The translations under genes and the position numbers were made by a program. This document shows positions 13,456 to 24,966 of a stretch of DNA of 64,000 nt, piece after piece. Positions within the stretch are counted from its first letter, which is position 1, and each line of letters begins with the position of its first letter. The notes under the pieces are model-generated. The model had not been told where the DNA came from, ran no database searches, and was given only the letters and a program-made list of their open reading frames with translations. The DNA comes from Castor canadensis (lineage: Eukaryota; Chordata; Mammalia; Rodentia; Castoridae): positions 127,876,906 to 127,940,905 of the forward strand of contig NC_133391.1 in assembly GCF_047511655.1 (NCBI RefSeq), given 5' to 3'.

Positions 13456-14930
13456 CTCTTTTGTGATTTCTGAAATAATAAAAGGTGAAAATATATTACA
13501 GTCAGAAATAACTTAATATGAACTATGCTAGTTTAAAAATTTTTTTGCTCTATAAAAGAGTACAAATGCAAAGTCAATGCTCTCATGTGGAAAACTTAAA
13601 GATCGAATAGTCAGTCTATGATTGGGGGTGAACAGCTATGTAAGAACCATGAAAGAAAACTATACAGTGCATTATTAAAAATGGATGTGGCGATTAGTGT
13701 GCTTACTTATCAGCAACCACTTGTCTCTGGTCCAGATGGCTGAGTGGTCAAAAGAAGACTTGAAGGAGAGAGTACTTCAAAAAATATATGTGAAATGAAT
13801 GCCTACTAGTAATGTGTACCAAAAATCATCTGTATTCTGTTGTTCTATAATTTGTGTCATTAATAAAATGACACAAGAGTCATTAGACAATCTGCTTAAT
13901 AAAGGTACATTTCCTGCATCTACATAAATTCACCATAGAGTTAAAGTATTTTGCACATGTTACAGCCTTGATTAAAGTTGATAACTTAGAAAGGTACATA
14001 AAATTTAAATATCCTACTTTTATAATTAACACCTTCTCACTGGCTCAACTTTACTTTTACCCTTCAAATACAAAAACAGAGAGCTCTGAAATAACTCTTA
14101 AGGAGAAAAAAATCAACTGTTAAAGGTAGTGACAAAGAAATCTTTTAGGTTTGAAGTAAAACCATCTCAAGGGCTTGTATCTCCTCAAAGGGACTACTTT
14201 TCTCTTTATCCTTTGCTGCATCAGAGAGAGGGCAGCAGAAACACTGCAAGAAAGGAAATGGGATAAGGTAAGCTGTCAACCCCAGTGGGGTCCATGTTCC
14301 AATCTAACAAGCACTGGACAAACATCTACTATATGTTAGGTACCGTGACAAGTGCTGAGAATAGGAAGATTTGAATATGGGAACTTCAGCTTTAAAGAGT
14401 CAGAAGAATTTAAAGAAGTGAATGAGTATGAAGCCATACATATACCCCCAAAAAAGCTTTGATTTTACATTGAGAGAAGCTTTAAAAAAAATCACACAGT
14501 TCTAATTAAAGTCTACTGCATTTGATATTAGAGTTTAGATAAATAGTAGAAATTATATTAAAAATTCCACTTAATAAAAAAATTTATACTTAAGAAATTT
14601 TTTTACTCATTTACAAATTGCTACCATTTTTATTTACTTAGAAGCAGATTCTTTAAATTACCAATTCCAAACAAAATACTATATGGAAGCCCAATACACA
14701 AAATCAGATCAAAGCACTTCTAGGGAAAATAGCCTAGAATGATCAGCTCTAAGACATATTCTACTAAAACTATGAGGCTTCAAAGAAAAATGTTCAAGGC
14801 CCATAAGAAAAAAATATATTACTTACAAAGGAAAAAATTTATTATGTCATCAAATTTCTAAACAACAGTAAGCTTCAAGTGAGAAAAAAGTATGAGACAA
14901 GGATTTATATACACCTATCAAGATTTAAGG
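13456..14930. other. Unrecognised intronic sequence
   Basis: A possible decayed MIR piece is near 14300-14375 (CATCTACTATATGTTAGGTA). Otherwise nothing is recognised. Confidence 0.45.
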
Positions 14931-14934
14931 CTAT

Positions 14935-15055
14935 AGAGCCAGGCATGGCAGTGCACGCCTGTAATCCTAGCACTTGGGAAGCTTGAGGCAAGAGGGTCAT
15001 GAATTCAAGGCTATCACATGTTACACAGGGAAACTTTGTCTCAAAAAACTGAAAC
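14935..15055 (+). repeat. B1-like SINE
   Basis: GCCAGGCATGGCAGTGCACG, GTAATCCTAGCACTTGGGAA and a TTTGTCTCAAAAAA end give a full 7SL-type monomer. Confidence 0.85.
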
Positions 15056-15464
15056 CAAGGCTACAGACATGCATGAACTTGGAATTCTATACCAGCAACT
15101 GTACTTGAGGAATCTACCAGCAAAGAGCTTTGTCCAACAAAGCTCTTTTGTAGACAACTGGGAAATTACAGCAAAAATTTTAATAATGATCTAAAGATCT
15201 AAGTTGAAAATTAAAGTGGGACCAGAGATAAAGACAATGCAGTCACATACCATTATTTTGTATTATATACATTGTTTTATAAAGTAAAAAATGCAACTAA
15301 ATATTAAGAGAAAAAAGAGAGAGAGAGGAAAGGGAATGAGCTCATGGATATTGTGAAAGTAACAGGCAAGAGTTAAAGGTTACCATTAAAAACTTACAAA
15401 TAAGATGCTAAACGAATATGAAAAGAACATAGAAAATAAAAGTATTTTACGTGTAAATACAACA

Positions 15465-15785
15465 GAGTACAGTGCCTCACACCTGTGATCATAATTACTT
15501 CGGAGGCTAAGATCCAGAGGATTGAGGTTCAGACAGGTAAAAAAGTTTCTAAGACCCCCATCTCAAGGGGAAAAAATCTGGGTGTGTAAGCAAGCACCTG
15601 TCAATCTTTAACAACAGGCAGTATAAAACAGGAGGACCACAGTCCAGGTTGACTTAAGCAAAAAGTACAACTCTATTTCCAGAATAAACAGAGTAAAGAG
15701 GACTGGAGGCATTGCTCAAGCAGTAGAATGCTGGCCTAGCAAGTGCAAAGCCCTGAGTTCAAACTTCAGTACCATCGAAAAAAAA
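15465..15785 (+). repeat. Composite SINE: B1-like + B1-like + ID-like
   Basis: Two B1-like halves (CTCACACCTGTGATCATAAT, then a shorter second unit ending near 15670) are followed by an ID unit (GGAGGCATTGCTCAAGCAGT, then AAAGCCCTGAGTTCAAACTT) and an A tail. Confidence 0.8.
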
Positions 15786-16197
15786 GTATAAACACAGAGA
15801 GGTAAATACAATGCTATAAATCTTCCTAAATACCATGAGAAAATTTAAAGCACAGCAAATTTGGCAAACAACAGAATGTACATATCGATAAATATTAATG
15901 GCTTACTTTACTTAAAAAAAGATAAAAAATTTGACTCCCAAAGTAAGCTGTACACAAGAGGCACACCTAAAACAGAGTGATTTAAAAGGAATGAAAAGAA
16001 TGAGTGAAGGTATATCAGGCTTACAATAAGAAATGAGAGGCTGTGATTCTAATATCAAAGTAGAATTTAAGTGGAGCATTAAACACGACAAAGAGATACT
16101 TTACAATGCTAAAAAACTACTCACATTAAAGATATAATAGATTATAAATACATATCCAATAACAAAACAACCCCTTAATAAAATAAACACTTAGACA

Positions 16198-16344
16198 AGA
16201 TATTAGTAGGTTGTTCTGCTTTGTGACAGAGTCTTGCTGTGTCATCCAGGCTTGCCCCAAACTCTCCATGCTCTGGCCTCAGCCTCCTGAGTGCTGCAAC
16301 TATACCTGTGTACCACCAGCCCAGCTCCAGAGATGTTAGTAGAA
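16198..16344 (-). repeat. B1-like SINE, minus strand, with target-site duplication
   Basis: The antisense B1 phrases are GACAGAGTCTTGCTGTGTCA and CTCAGCCTCCTGAGTGCTGC. Near-identical flanks AGATATTAGTAGG (from 16198) and AGATGTTAGTAGA (from 16331) look like the duplicated target. Confidence 0.8.
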
Positions 16345-16405
16345 CGCAGAAAAAAGCAAAGTTGTATCTTTCCCTGAGCACAATGAAATGAAACAAAAAA
16401 TAAAT

Positions 16406-16589
16406 AAGAGCTGTAGAACAAAATTAGAGATAAGGGCAAAATAGTTTCTGCTGGGTATTGAAGGGGGGAGCGGGAGGGGGTGGAGTGGGTGGTAAGGGAG
16501 GGGGTGGGGGCAGGGGGGAGAAATAAACCAAGCCTTGTATGCACATATGAATAATAAAAGAAAAATGAAAAAAAAAAAGAGCTGTAGAA
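16406..16589 (+). mobile_element. Severely 5'-truncated young L1 3' end with 13-bp TSD
   Basis: AAGAGCTGTAGAA at 16406-16418 is repeated exactly at 16577-16589. Between them lie about 158 bp of L1 3' UTR: AAATTAGAGATAAGGGCAAA, a G-rich tract at 16462-16520, a GTATGCACATATGAATAATA tail and poly-A. Confidence 0.95.
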
Positions 16590-16892
16590 ATTATACAAAT
16601 ATATGAAAAATAAACGTGTTTTGAAAATCCAATGAGTCAATAAAGAAATCATAAAGGAAATTTAAAAATTTCTCAAAACAAATGAAAATGGAACAACATA
16701 TCAAACCCTATGAGATACAACAAAAGCAGTACTAAGAGTGACATTTATATACTAAAGACCTACATTTAAAAAAAAGATTTCAAATAAACAACCTAATGAT
16801 TCATCTCAAGGAACTGGAAAAGTAAGAACAAACCAAACCCAAAATTAGTAGAAAGAAAGAAACAGCAAAGATCAGGAAAAAATAAACAAACC

Positions 16893-17760
16893 GCTCTGGA
16901 AAAAAATTTGGAGACTTCTTAAATATCTAAACATAGACCTGCCATATGATCCAGCAATCCCACTCCTGGGGATATACCCAAAGGAATGCAACACAGGTTA
17001 CTCCAGAGGCACCTGCACACCCATGTTCATTGCAGTGCTATTCACAATAGCCAAGTTATGGAAATAGCCAAGATGCCCCACTATTGATGAATGGATCAAG
17101 AAAATGTGGTACTTCTACACAATGGAATCTTACTCAGCCATGAAGAAGAATGAAATCTTATCATTTGCAGGTAAATGGATGGAACTAGAGAATATCATTC
17201 TGAGCGAGGTCAGCCAAGCTCAGAAGACCAAAAATTGTATGTTCTCCCTCATATGTGGACCTTAGATCTAGGGCAAATGCAGCAATGTGGTTGGACTGGG
17301 ACCACATGACAAGGGGAGAGTACATATGGGTGATATAAAAAATAGGTAGAAAACCCAAAACATGAAAGCATTTGATGTCCCCACTCCAGAGGAGCTAATA
17401 CAGAAACCTTAAAGCAACAGAGGTTATCATGAGAAGGGGACCAGTAACCAGGGTAAAGATCAGTTAGAGATGAATCAACATGGGTCATAACACATGTACA
17501 CGAAAGCAATGCTAGGAATATTTCTGGATAGCTATCCTCAACTCAACTAGCAAAAACACTTTATCTTCCTTATATGCTTGTCTCTTTTCTTCAACAAAAT
17601 TAGTGATAAAGGCAGAACAGGCCTGCCTGAAACTGAGGGGGGAAGGGGGGAAAAGGTGGGAGAGGGTGGCAGGGGGGAGAAATGACCCAAACAATGTATG
17701 CACATGTGAATAAATGAATAATAAAAATAAAAATAAATGTATCTAAAATGAAAAAAAAAG
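16893..17760 (+). mobile_element. 5'-truncated L1: ORF2 C-terminus, 3' UTR and poly-A
   Basis: The landmark order is complete from GACCTGCCATATGATCCAGC, ATATACCCAAAGGAATGCAA and AGAAAATGTGGTACTTCTAC to GTATGTTCTCCCTCATATGT. The L1 3' UTR with a G-rich tract (17637-17679) and an A-rich end follow. It sits inside the old L1. The left boundary is approximate and no clean TSD was found. Confidence 0.85.
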
Positions 17761-18156
17761 CCACATGCAGAGGTTTCTGCAAAAATAAATAAATACAAAA
17801 GGATCAATGAAATGAAGAGTTGGTTTTTTGAAAAAATTTACAAAATTGACAAATATTTAGCTAGACTAACCAAGAAAAAAAAAGAGAAGACCAAAATAAA
17901 TAAAATCAGAGATGGGAAAGGACACATTAAAACTGATACCATAGAAATACAAAGGATCATTAGGGACAACTACGAACAGTCAACAAATTGGAAAATCTAG
18001 AAGAAAGGGATATACTTCTGGACACACATAACCTACCAATATTGAACCATGAGGACACAGAAATCTGAATAGACCAATAACAAGAAAAGAGATTAAATTA
18101 GCAATAAAGTCTCCCAACAAAGAAAATCCCAGGACCAAATGACTTCACTGCTCAAG

Positions 18157-18295
18157 TTAAAGAAGTATTAACCTTTTGAATCTTTATACCATTTCCTGCA
18201 TAAGGAATAGGAAATACTTCTCTCCCCTCACTCCCTGTACTTTATCCTGTTATACTAAATAAATCCTTGCTAATACTTAAAGAAGAATTAACCTT
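18157..18295. repeat. ~101-bp insert flanked by a 19-bp imperfect duplication
   Basis: TTAAAGAAGTATTAACCTTT-type sequence at 18157-18175 recurs with one change at 18277-18295. The inserted part (18176-18276) ends in TAAATAAATCCTTGCTAATA. It resembles an LTR end or a short retroposon, but I cannot name it. Confidence 0.55.
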
Positions 18296-18784
18296 TAAAG
18301 AAGAATTATCATCAAATCTCAAAATTTTCCTCAAAAAAATGGAAAAGGAGAAAAAGTCTTTCAAATTCATTCAACAAGGCTAGCATTGCCCTGACACCAA
18401 AACTAAACAAGAATACAACCAAAAAGGAAAACTACAAACCAATACTCCTGATCAACACAGGTACAAATTTTCCCAACAAAATACTACCTAACAGAATCCA
18501 ACAGTTTATCAAAAAGATTATACACCACGATCATCTGGGATTTATCCCAGGGATGCAAGGATGGTAAAACACATGAAAATCAAAAAAACATCAGAATAAA
18601 GGTAAAAAACCATATGATCTTTTCAGTAGATGTAGAAAAAGTATTCGTTAAAGTTCTACATCATTTCATGATTAAAAAAAAGCATCAGAAACTAGATGCT
18701 AGAAAGTAGGTATGAAAGGAATGTGGTTCAACAAAATGAAGTTCTCTATGGCAAATCCACAGGTAACATCATTCTAAATGGGGA

Positions 18785-19115
18785 GTAGTTATAAAGTTCA
18801 GACATTTCTTATGGTTTTGGAGGCTAGAAAGTCCAAGGTCAAGAGGCTTGCATCTGGCAAGAGGCTTCTTGCTGTGTCCTCCCACAGAGGAATGTGGAAA
18901 TGAAAGACAGCACGAGTGCACAAGAAAAAGAGAAAGGGAGAGGGGAAGAGATGGAATTCTCACCCTCACGCTCTTTTATGATCTTTATGATCAGCATGAA
19001 TCTATCCATGCAGGTGGGGCCCTCATGACATCAGCACCTCTCATTAGGCCCCACTTCCCAGCCCTGTTGCATTGGAGATTACGTACTTTGGGGGTCATCC
19101 AAACCATACTCAAAA
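18785..19115 (-). mobile_element. ERVL-MaLR-type LTR, minus strand
   Basis: GGTTTTGGAGGCTAGAAAGT, TTCTTGCTGTGTCCTCCCA, GGCCCCACTTCCCAGCCC and a GGGGGTCATCCAAACCATAC end follow the antisense order of MaLR LTRs. It contains no retroviral coding sequence. Confidence 0.65.
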
Positions 19116-19509
19116 GTCAACTTGAAATGGATTAAAGAATTATACATTAAGACCCAAAACCATAAAACTAGAACAGAGGCTTTTTAGCCTAGACAATGAT
19201 TTTTAGATCTGACAAAAAAGCACAGGCAACAAAAGAAAAAACAGACAAGGAGATTACATGAAATTAAAAAACTTCTGCACAGCAATGGAAACAACACAGT
19301 GACTTCTATAACCTTCAGAATAAAAGAAAGTGCTGACTAGGCTACAGAGAAAAAAAATTCCTTGTTCCCTATTGGTAGGAATGTAAAGTAGTGTAGCTGT
19401 TATGAAAAACAGCATGGAAGTTCTACAAAAAGCTAGAAAAAGAGCTTCCATGGATTACAGCAACCCTTCTACTAGTATATGTAAAGGAAGTGAAATCAGT
19501 AAGTCAACA

Positions 19510-19885
19510 TATCTGCTTCTATAGTTTAGATGAGCATCTCTCAAAGGTCCACATGTGAAAGCTTGGTCCTCAGGGTCACAGTATTGGGAGCTACTGTGGA
19601 CCTTTAAGATATAGGGCTACTAGGATTTCCTTAGGCCACTGGGTGCGTACCCAGGAGAGGGACTGTGGAATCCATCTGGTGTTCTCTCTTACTTGCTGTG
19701 ACACACAGCTGCACACATCTGCTCCCACCACAATGTACTCCCTTCCTCAGAGGACCAAACTAATGAGGCTGCCCAACATCAGACTTGCAGCTCCAGAATC
19801 GTAAGCCAAACAAACCTCCCTTTATTTCATATGTAGCCTGTGTCCAGTATTTTGTTGTAATAAGGTAAAACTGACTAATCTACCT
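19510..19885 (+). mobile_element. ERVL-MaLR-type LTR, plus strand
   Basis: CCACATGTGAAAGCTTGGTC, the GGCCACTGGGTGCGTACCC block, GCAGCTCCAGAATCGTAAGC and a TTTGTTGTAATAAGG end follow the MaLR LTR order. It is related to the copy at 53800-54180. Confidence 0.7.
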
Positions 19886-20014
19886 ACAGTCCCACGTTCA
19901 CTGCAATATTATTCACAACAGTATATAATCAATCTAAGGACAATCAATGTATGCTGAATGAAGAAAATACAGTATGTATATACAATGCAATATTATTCAA
20001 CCTTTAAATGGGAG

Positions 20015-20155
20015 AAAATTCAGGGCCACGTGCAGTGGTCCATGCCTGTAATCCCAGCTACTCAGGAGGTGAAAATCAGGAGGATTGCACTTATTATCCA
20101 ATGGGGGCACAGACTACAAAGTACAGCAGTTAGGGATGGTGAATTCTAGATGAGG
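20015..20155 (+). repeat. B1-like SINE
   Basis: GGCCACGTGCAGTGGTCCAT and TGTAATCCCAGCTACTCAGG mark the 5' part; the 3' part is diverged. Confidence 0.75.
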
Positions 20156-20596
20156 GATAAAATAAGTAGGTTGACTATATTGTTGAAAATCTTGACAGTG
20201 AGAGGAAGGCAAGTTGCAGAGGTAGTTAAGTCCAGGAGCTCCTCACTGACTATGTATTCATTAACAGCTTAATGACATTACCAATGCACATAGGAAAATA
20301 TTAGTGTCAAAATAAATAAAAATACTATCTTGCTTATAGTATTAGTCCACAAGTGAACATTTACTCATTATTAGAATCTCTACTCACTCTTCAAGGCAAT
20401 TTCTTTGTTTATAAATCAGTCTCTCCAATTTTTTAATGATGATAAATATAGCAAAAGATGAATGAAAAGTGAAATTGCAAATCTTGTAAAAGACAAAGTT
20501 TCCTGAAGTCTCTGAAAGTAATATAGTATCACAAGAAAATTATTAATATCTAATGGGGAAGGTGGTCTAGATGGACCAATAAGGATTACAGCATGC

Positions 20597-20930
20597 ACTG
20601 GGCCAGTGGCACATACCTGTAATTCCAGTTACTGGGGAGGCAGATTTCAGAGAGATCACAGATCAAGAGCAGCCTGGGCAAAAAGTAGCCAAAATTCCAT
20701 CTCAACCAACAAGCTGGGCATGGTGGCATGCACCTGTAATCCTAGCTATGTGGAGGCATAGGTAGGAAGGAAAGTCACAGTCCAAGGCAGCCCTGGGCAA
20801 AAAAGTGAGCTCCTATCCAAAAAGTAAAAGGGGGGAGTGCCTGAGGGTGACATAGAGCACCTAACAAGCACAATCAAAGCCTTGAGTTCAAACCCCAATA
20901 CTGAAAAAAGAAAAAGAAAAGGATTAGAAC
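20597..20930 (+). repeat. Composite SINE: B1 + B1 + ID
   Basis: Two B1 units begin at GGCCAGTGGCACATACCTGT and GCTGGGCATGGTGGCATGCA. An ID unit follows (AAGCCTTGAGTTCAAACCCC) with an A-rich tail. Confidence 0.88.
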
Positions 20931-21334
20931 ATGGAAAGGGACGGATAATGAGTAAAGTATCAATCAAAGATTAATAAAACTCCTTAAAATTTTTGATGAC
21001 TCCCTCAAAGTTTACAAAATGGACACTTTTCTTATTCAAAGAGAAATGTGAAATGGCGGATGTCATATTGTGGTGTCGTAGTTTTGTCAGAAGACCTATG
21101 TAAAAAAAAAATATCAATCAGTAGTCGTTCATCTCTCTCACACAAGAGAGATAACTGTGCGCGGTGACGGACATGTGAGTACACTGATTTACTCACTCCA
21201 CAATGTGCACGCACATCAGAGCATCACACTGAACACTCTAAGTACATGAAATTTTTGTCAGTGAAACCTCAGCTTCTTCAGCTTTATTGAGAAGCTGAAG
21301 AACAAACACATGATTCACTCTTAATTGTACTTAC

Positions 21335-21425
21335 TTATTTATTTATGGCACTAGGGTTTGAACTCAGGGCCTTGCACTTGCTAGGCAGGCACTGTACCAC
21401 TTGAGCTACTCCTCCAGCTCCATTC
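21335..21425 (-). repeat. ID-like SINE unit, minus strand
   Basis: Antisense ID phrases GGTTTGAACTCAGGGCCTTG, GCTAGGCAGGCACTGTACCA and CTTGAGCTACTCCTCCAGCT are intact. Confidence 0.85.
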
Positions 21426-24400
21426 TTAATTTTAATATCTAGCTTATAGCTGCAATTATATAATAAGATTTTCTGAAGGTTTCAGGTTTAATTTTCAATA
21501 CAATGTCTTCCTCTGTCATATATCACCATCCACAATAACTCTTCACATACATATACACAAAGTTTTTATGTATATCTCACTCTGTTCTCAAATAGGTCAC
21601 TTCAAAAGGCCCCCTTTAAAGATTTCTGTCTTGAGGAGGAATAGACATTGAAGAGGCAAAGATAGAAAAACATGAAAAAGAGAGATGGTTTTGAGAGCAA
21701 AGCCTTAGAGTGATGTATGTTTAATGAGAGTAACATTTTCAACAAACGAAACAGAAAATAAATAATTTTATGAGATGTATTCAGCTAACAGGGAAAAAAG
21801 CATAACTAGACTCTCTGGTAAAGGATGCATTTGTCATTTGGACCACAAAATGGAGACACTAGTCACCTGAAAGCAATAAAGTAAAACCAAAGAAACAGCC
21901 TCTTAACTTAAAATTATAAAAACTAATTTTTAAAACTCATATACATTCCCGTGTCATTTTGCAATACTGGAAAACTTATTCTAACAAATGAAAAAAATGA
22001 AATCTGATATTTACTTCCGTAGCTATTTCTTGGTACCCAGCCCAATTCAATTGTGAACTCTAAAAAACAATTATGTCAACTCATTTTTGTAACTCTTGCA
22101 AAGTAACTTACACTTAGGAAGCCTTCTAGTATCAATGGAAGTAAACTGCTGAACTGAGTAGTTCTTAGAAAAGTGAAAGGAATAAAAAAAATAATATTTC
22201 ATCTGATTTACACTAACAGAGAAACTGGGTCTGTGCAAACATGATAATATAGCTTGAGTTTCATCACTAAGTGACCTTGACAAATCAGGCCTAGATACAC
22301 AACTTTTCCTTTATTATAATTCTTCTGCAAATACAGTGGACTTGACGATGCTAGGAATCGTGTCTAGTACACACTATTTTAAAAATACTAATTAGAACCA
22401 TAACTTATACTGACATTTTTTAATATAAATCAGTTATGAAATCCTGAAAGCAAAAGAGGACAAGTAACTTTTTCTCTTACATGAAATACTTTTTGCCTCA
22501 CTTAGAAACAGAGATAAAGTTGCCTAGTCAGTCTTCCGTTACTAGTTTCCATTTCTGCTCAGAGACCCCATATGTTCTTGCAGGAAAATTGAGATTTGAG
22601 ACGGAAGCTCCGTGCATGTGCATAAAGGCAGCGTAAGGGCTGCAATGTGTGGCTGTGAAGAAAGACATTCTGTATTGTCCCATTTTTTTTCCAGTTTAAA
22701 GTACGGTACAGAGGCAGTTCTCCTTGTGTAAGATAAGGATGCGATCACGAACTACAAGGGAATTAATGGGGTTTCTCCTTCCCCAAAATACAATTAAGTG
22801 CATGCATGCATTCACACACAAGCCAAGGCAATTTTGTCTTTAAAGTTACTTTATAGAACAGTAGTACAGAGTTTATTTGGAGGAAAGAATGACATCCAAT
22901 TCTTTTAGGGAAAAATTACTCCCTCAGATCAATTCAAAGGAAAAAAACATGTAATAAACGAGCAAACTATAATTTTTGGAACAATGCTGCCATCTGCTGG
23001 CAAAGCTGAGATGTCTTCATTATTCCCACGTTAAAAGAGTAGACCATCAAATCTAAGAGTACCATGATCTTCCAATGATTTACTCAAACAAGACACTGAA
23101 CTTATAATTCTGATCAGTTAACCTTATATGATTATTTGTAACTATTTCTACTCATTACAGTTTTAGGTATATGTAAGTACTATATGCAAATAGAGTGAGA
23201 TGACATCATCTAAAACACACAACAGGGATAGATACAAATTTTGAATGATTAGATAATGATATGTTTATCCTGAAAAGAAAATATAAAACTACGTATTCTC
23301 ACAGAGGTTTTATGATGATAATGAAATGAAATTTAGAAGGTCACTGGTTAAGGCAAGTCCAAACCTGAACCTCACTGAAAGAGTTACGACACCATCAAGT
23401 TATTCTTATTTCTAATGAGAATATTTAGTCCTTGAAGGATAATTTGGCACATTTATCAAAGTATACCATAATTATCAGTTTTAAGATTTTGTAACCCTAT
23501 TTAATCATTTCTTAGAATTTTTATATGTTTTGTTTTCATTGTTATAATTCTGGGTCCATAAATATCTCAATTCATTGAACAGCTGCTTTTTTCAGCACTC
23601 ACATTACATCCAGCCACATATTATATGAAGCTTATTTAAAGATTCAGAAATGAAACATTTGCCTTATGTTTAAAACAAGAATAATAATCCCTACTTACAT
23701 GGTTATTCTAAAAATATGAAATAATCAGCTACACTCCATGAATGATAGCTATCATTACTTTAAGCCTTACTAAAAAGATTGGAGATTATGGGACATTTAA
23801 AATAAATTGGAGCACAAATGTGTTTCTAATTTGTATTACAAATTAAATGTGTAAAAAACCTCACATTAAAATAGCCATTGATTCATGTTTGTCTTCTTTA
23901 TCTCCTCCAATCCTACTGAATTTATTAAGAACACAAAAGAAGGCATATAGCTATGCTAGAAAACAAAAGTACCATCCAAAGTTCTGAAACAAAGGCCAAT
24001 GGGTTTGCAATACTTAGAACAGACACGTTTAATCCAGAGCAGTGCTCAACAAATAACTGTCACAAGAGAAAATCAATGATGAAAAGCAAACTTGACAGTG
24101 CTAGCTGACCTAGGAATTAGCAAATTTACAATTGCTAGGATTTTTTTTTTTTACCATTAAACCACCCTACCTGGACACCAGATTTTCCAACCATTTCTTT
24201 TAAAGTATGGTGCACAGAACCAAACACAAGACTCTAAAGCAGCACTTTTGCAAGTCGTGCACAAAATTTATCCCTCCTCAAATTTGGACATTCAAGATGT
24301 TCATTGGCAAATTAACAACTTAAAAGTTCTTCAGTTAAAATAAGCTTGATAGTTTTAACTGAGTACAAATGTTTTAACAATGTGAAGGAAGTGAACACGA

Positions 24401-24720
24401 TAAAGCAAGGTTTACAGTCAAAATCAAGTATATAGATACAAGAATTTATCTTAGAAGAGAGTTTGTGAAAGAATTTAAATGGAATCCATGAGTCAAAACT
24501 CAAACATAACTAAGAAGGGTACAATAACAAAGGCTGTTATAATAACCTATTAGCCTATTGGAGGAATCTTTTACAAAATAATCTTTTGTTAAATAATAAT
24601 TTAACAAAATTTCAACAAAAATGATGATTAATAACTTTGTTATTAAAAATACCAATTTATGGTGTGTCCATAATCATTTTACCTTGAAATGTCAATATGC
24701 TTTTTAGAAAAGTAAAAAAT
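21426..24720. other. Long stretch of unrecognised, mostly repeat-free intron
   Basis: No SINE, LINE or LTR is recognised for about 3.3 kb, unusual for this window. It contains the CTCF-type motif at 22987-23000. No exon is evident. Confidence 0.5.
22987..23000 (-). promoter_or_regulatory. CTCF-type binding motif
   Basis: The plus strand CTGCCATCTGCTGG is CCAGCAGATGGCAG on the minus strand. This fits the CTCF core CCASYAGRKGGCRS at all 14 positions. It lies outside any recognised repeat. Confidence 0.65.
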
Positions 24721-24721
24721 T

Positions 24722-24912
24722 TGCTGGGCACTGGTGGCTCATGCCTGTAATCCTAGCTACTTGGGAGGCAGAGATCAGGAGAATCATGGTTCAAAGCCAG
24801 TCTGGGCAAATAATTCGTGAGACCTTATCTTAAAACTACCTAACACAAAAAGGGCTGGTGGAGTGACTCAAGGTGAAGGCCCTGAGTTCAAACCCCAGTA
24901 CCACAAAAAAAG
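24722..24912 (+). repeat. B1-dID-type dimeric SINE
   Basis: A B1 half (GCTGGGCACTGGTGGCTCAT) joins directly to an ID half (GGGCTGGTGGAGTGACTCAA, then GGCCCTGAGTTCAAACCCCA) and an A tail. This clean dimer is the best guide to the lineage. Confidence 0.92.
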
Positions 24913-24966
24913 GTAAAAAATTCAATAATCAGTCCTAAACTAAATTCATCTGACTAGATAATACTT

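Larger units (their letters stand above)
15880..20014 (+). mobile_element. Old L1, ORF2 region, broken by at least six later insertions
   Basis: Pieces in order on the plus strand match the ORF2 progression. 15880-16197, 16345-16405 and 16590-16892 cover the end of the endonuclease and the linker. 17775-18175 and 18277-18784 cover the reverse-transcriptase region (for example the segment translating to KPIL-like LINT). 19116-19509 and 19886-20014 cover the C-terminal part. All frames are broken. Between the pieces lie two SINEs, two younger L1 pieces, a ~101-bp insert and two MaLR LTRs, listed separately. Confidence 0.75.
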
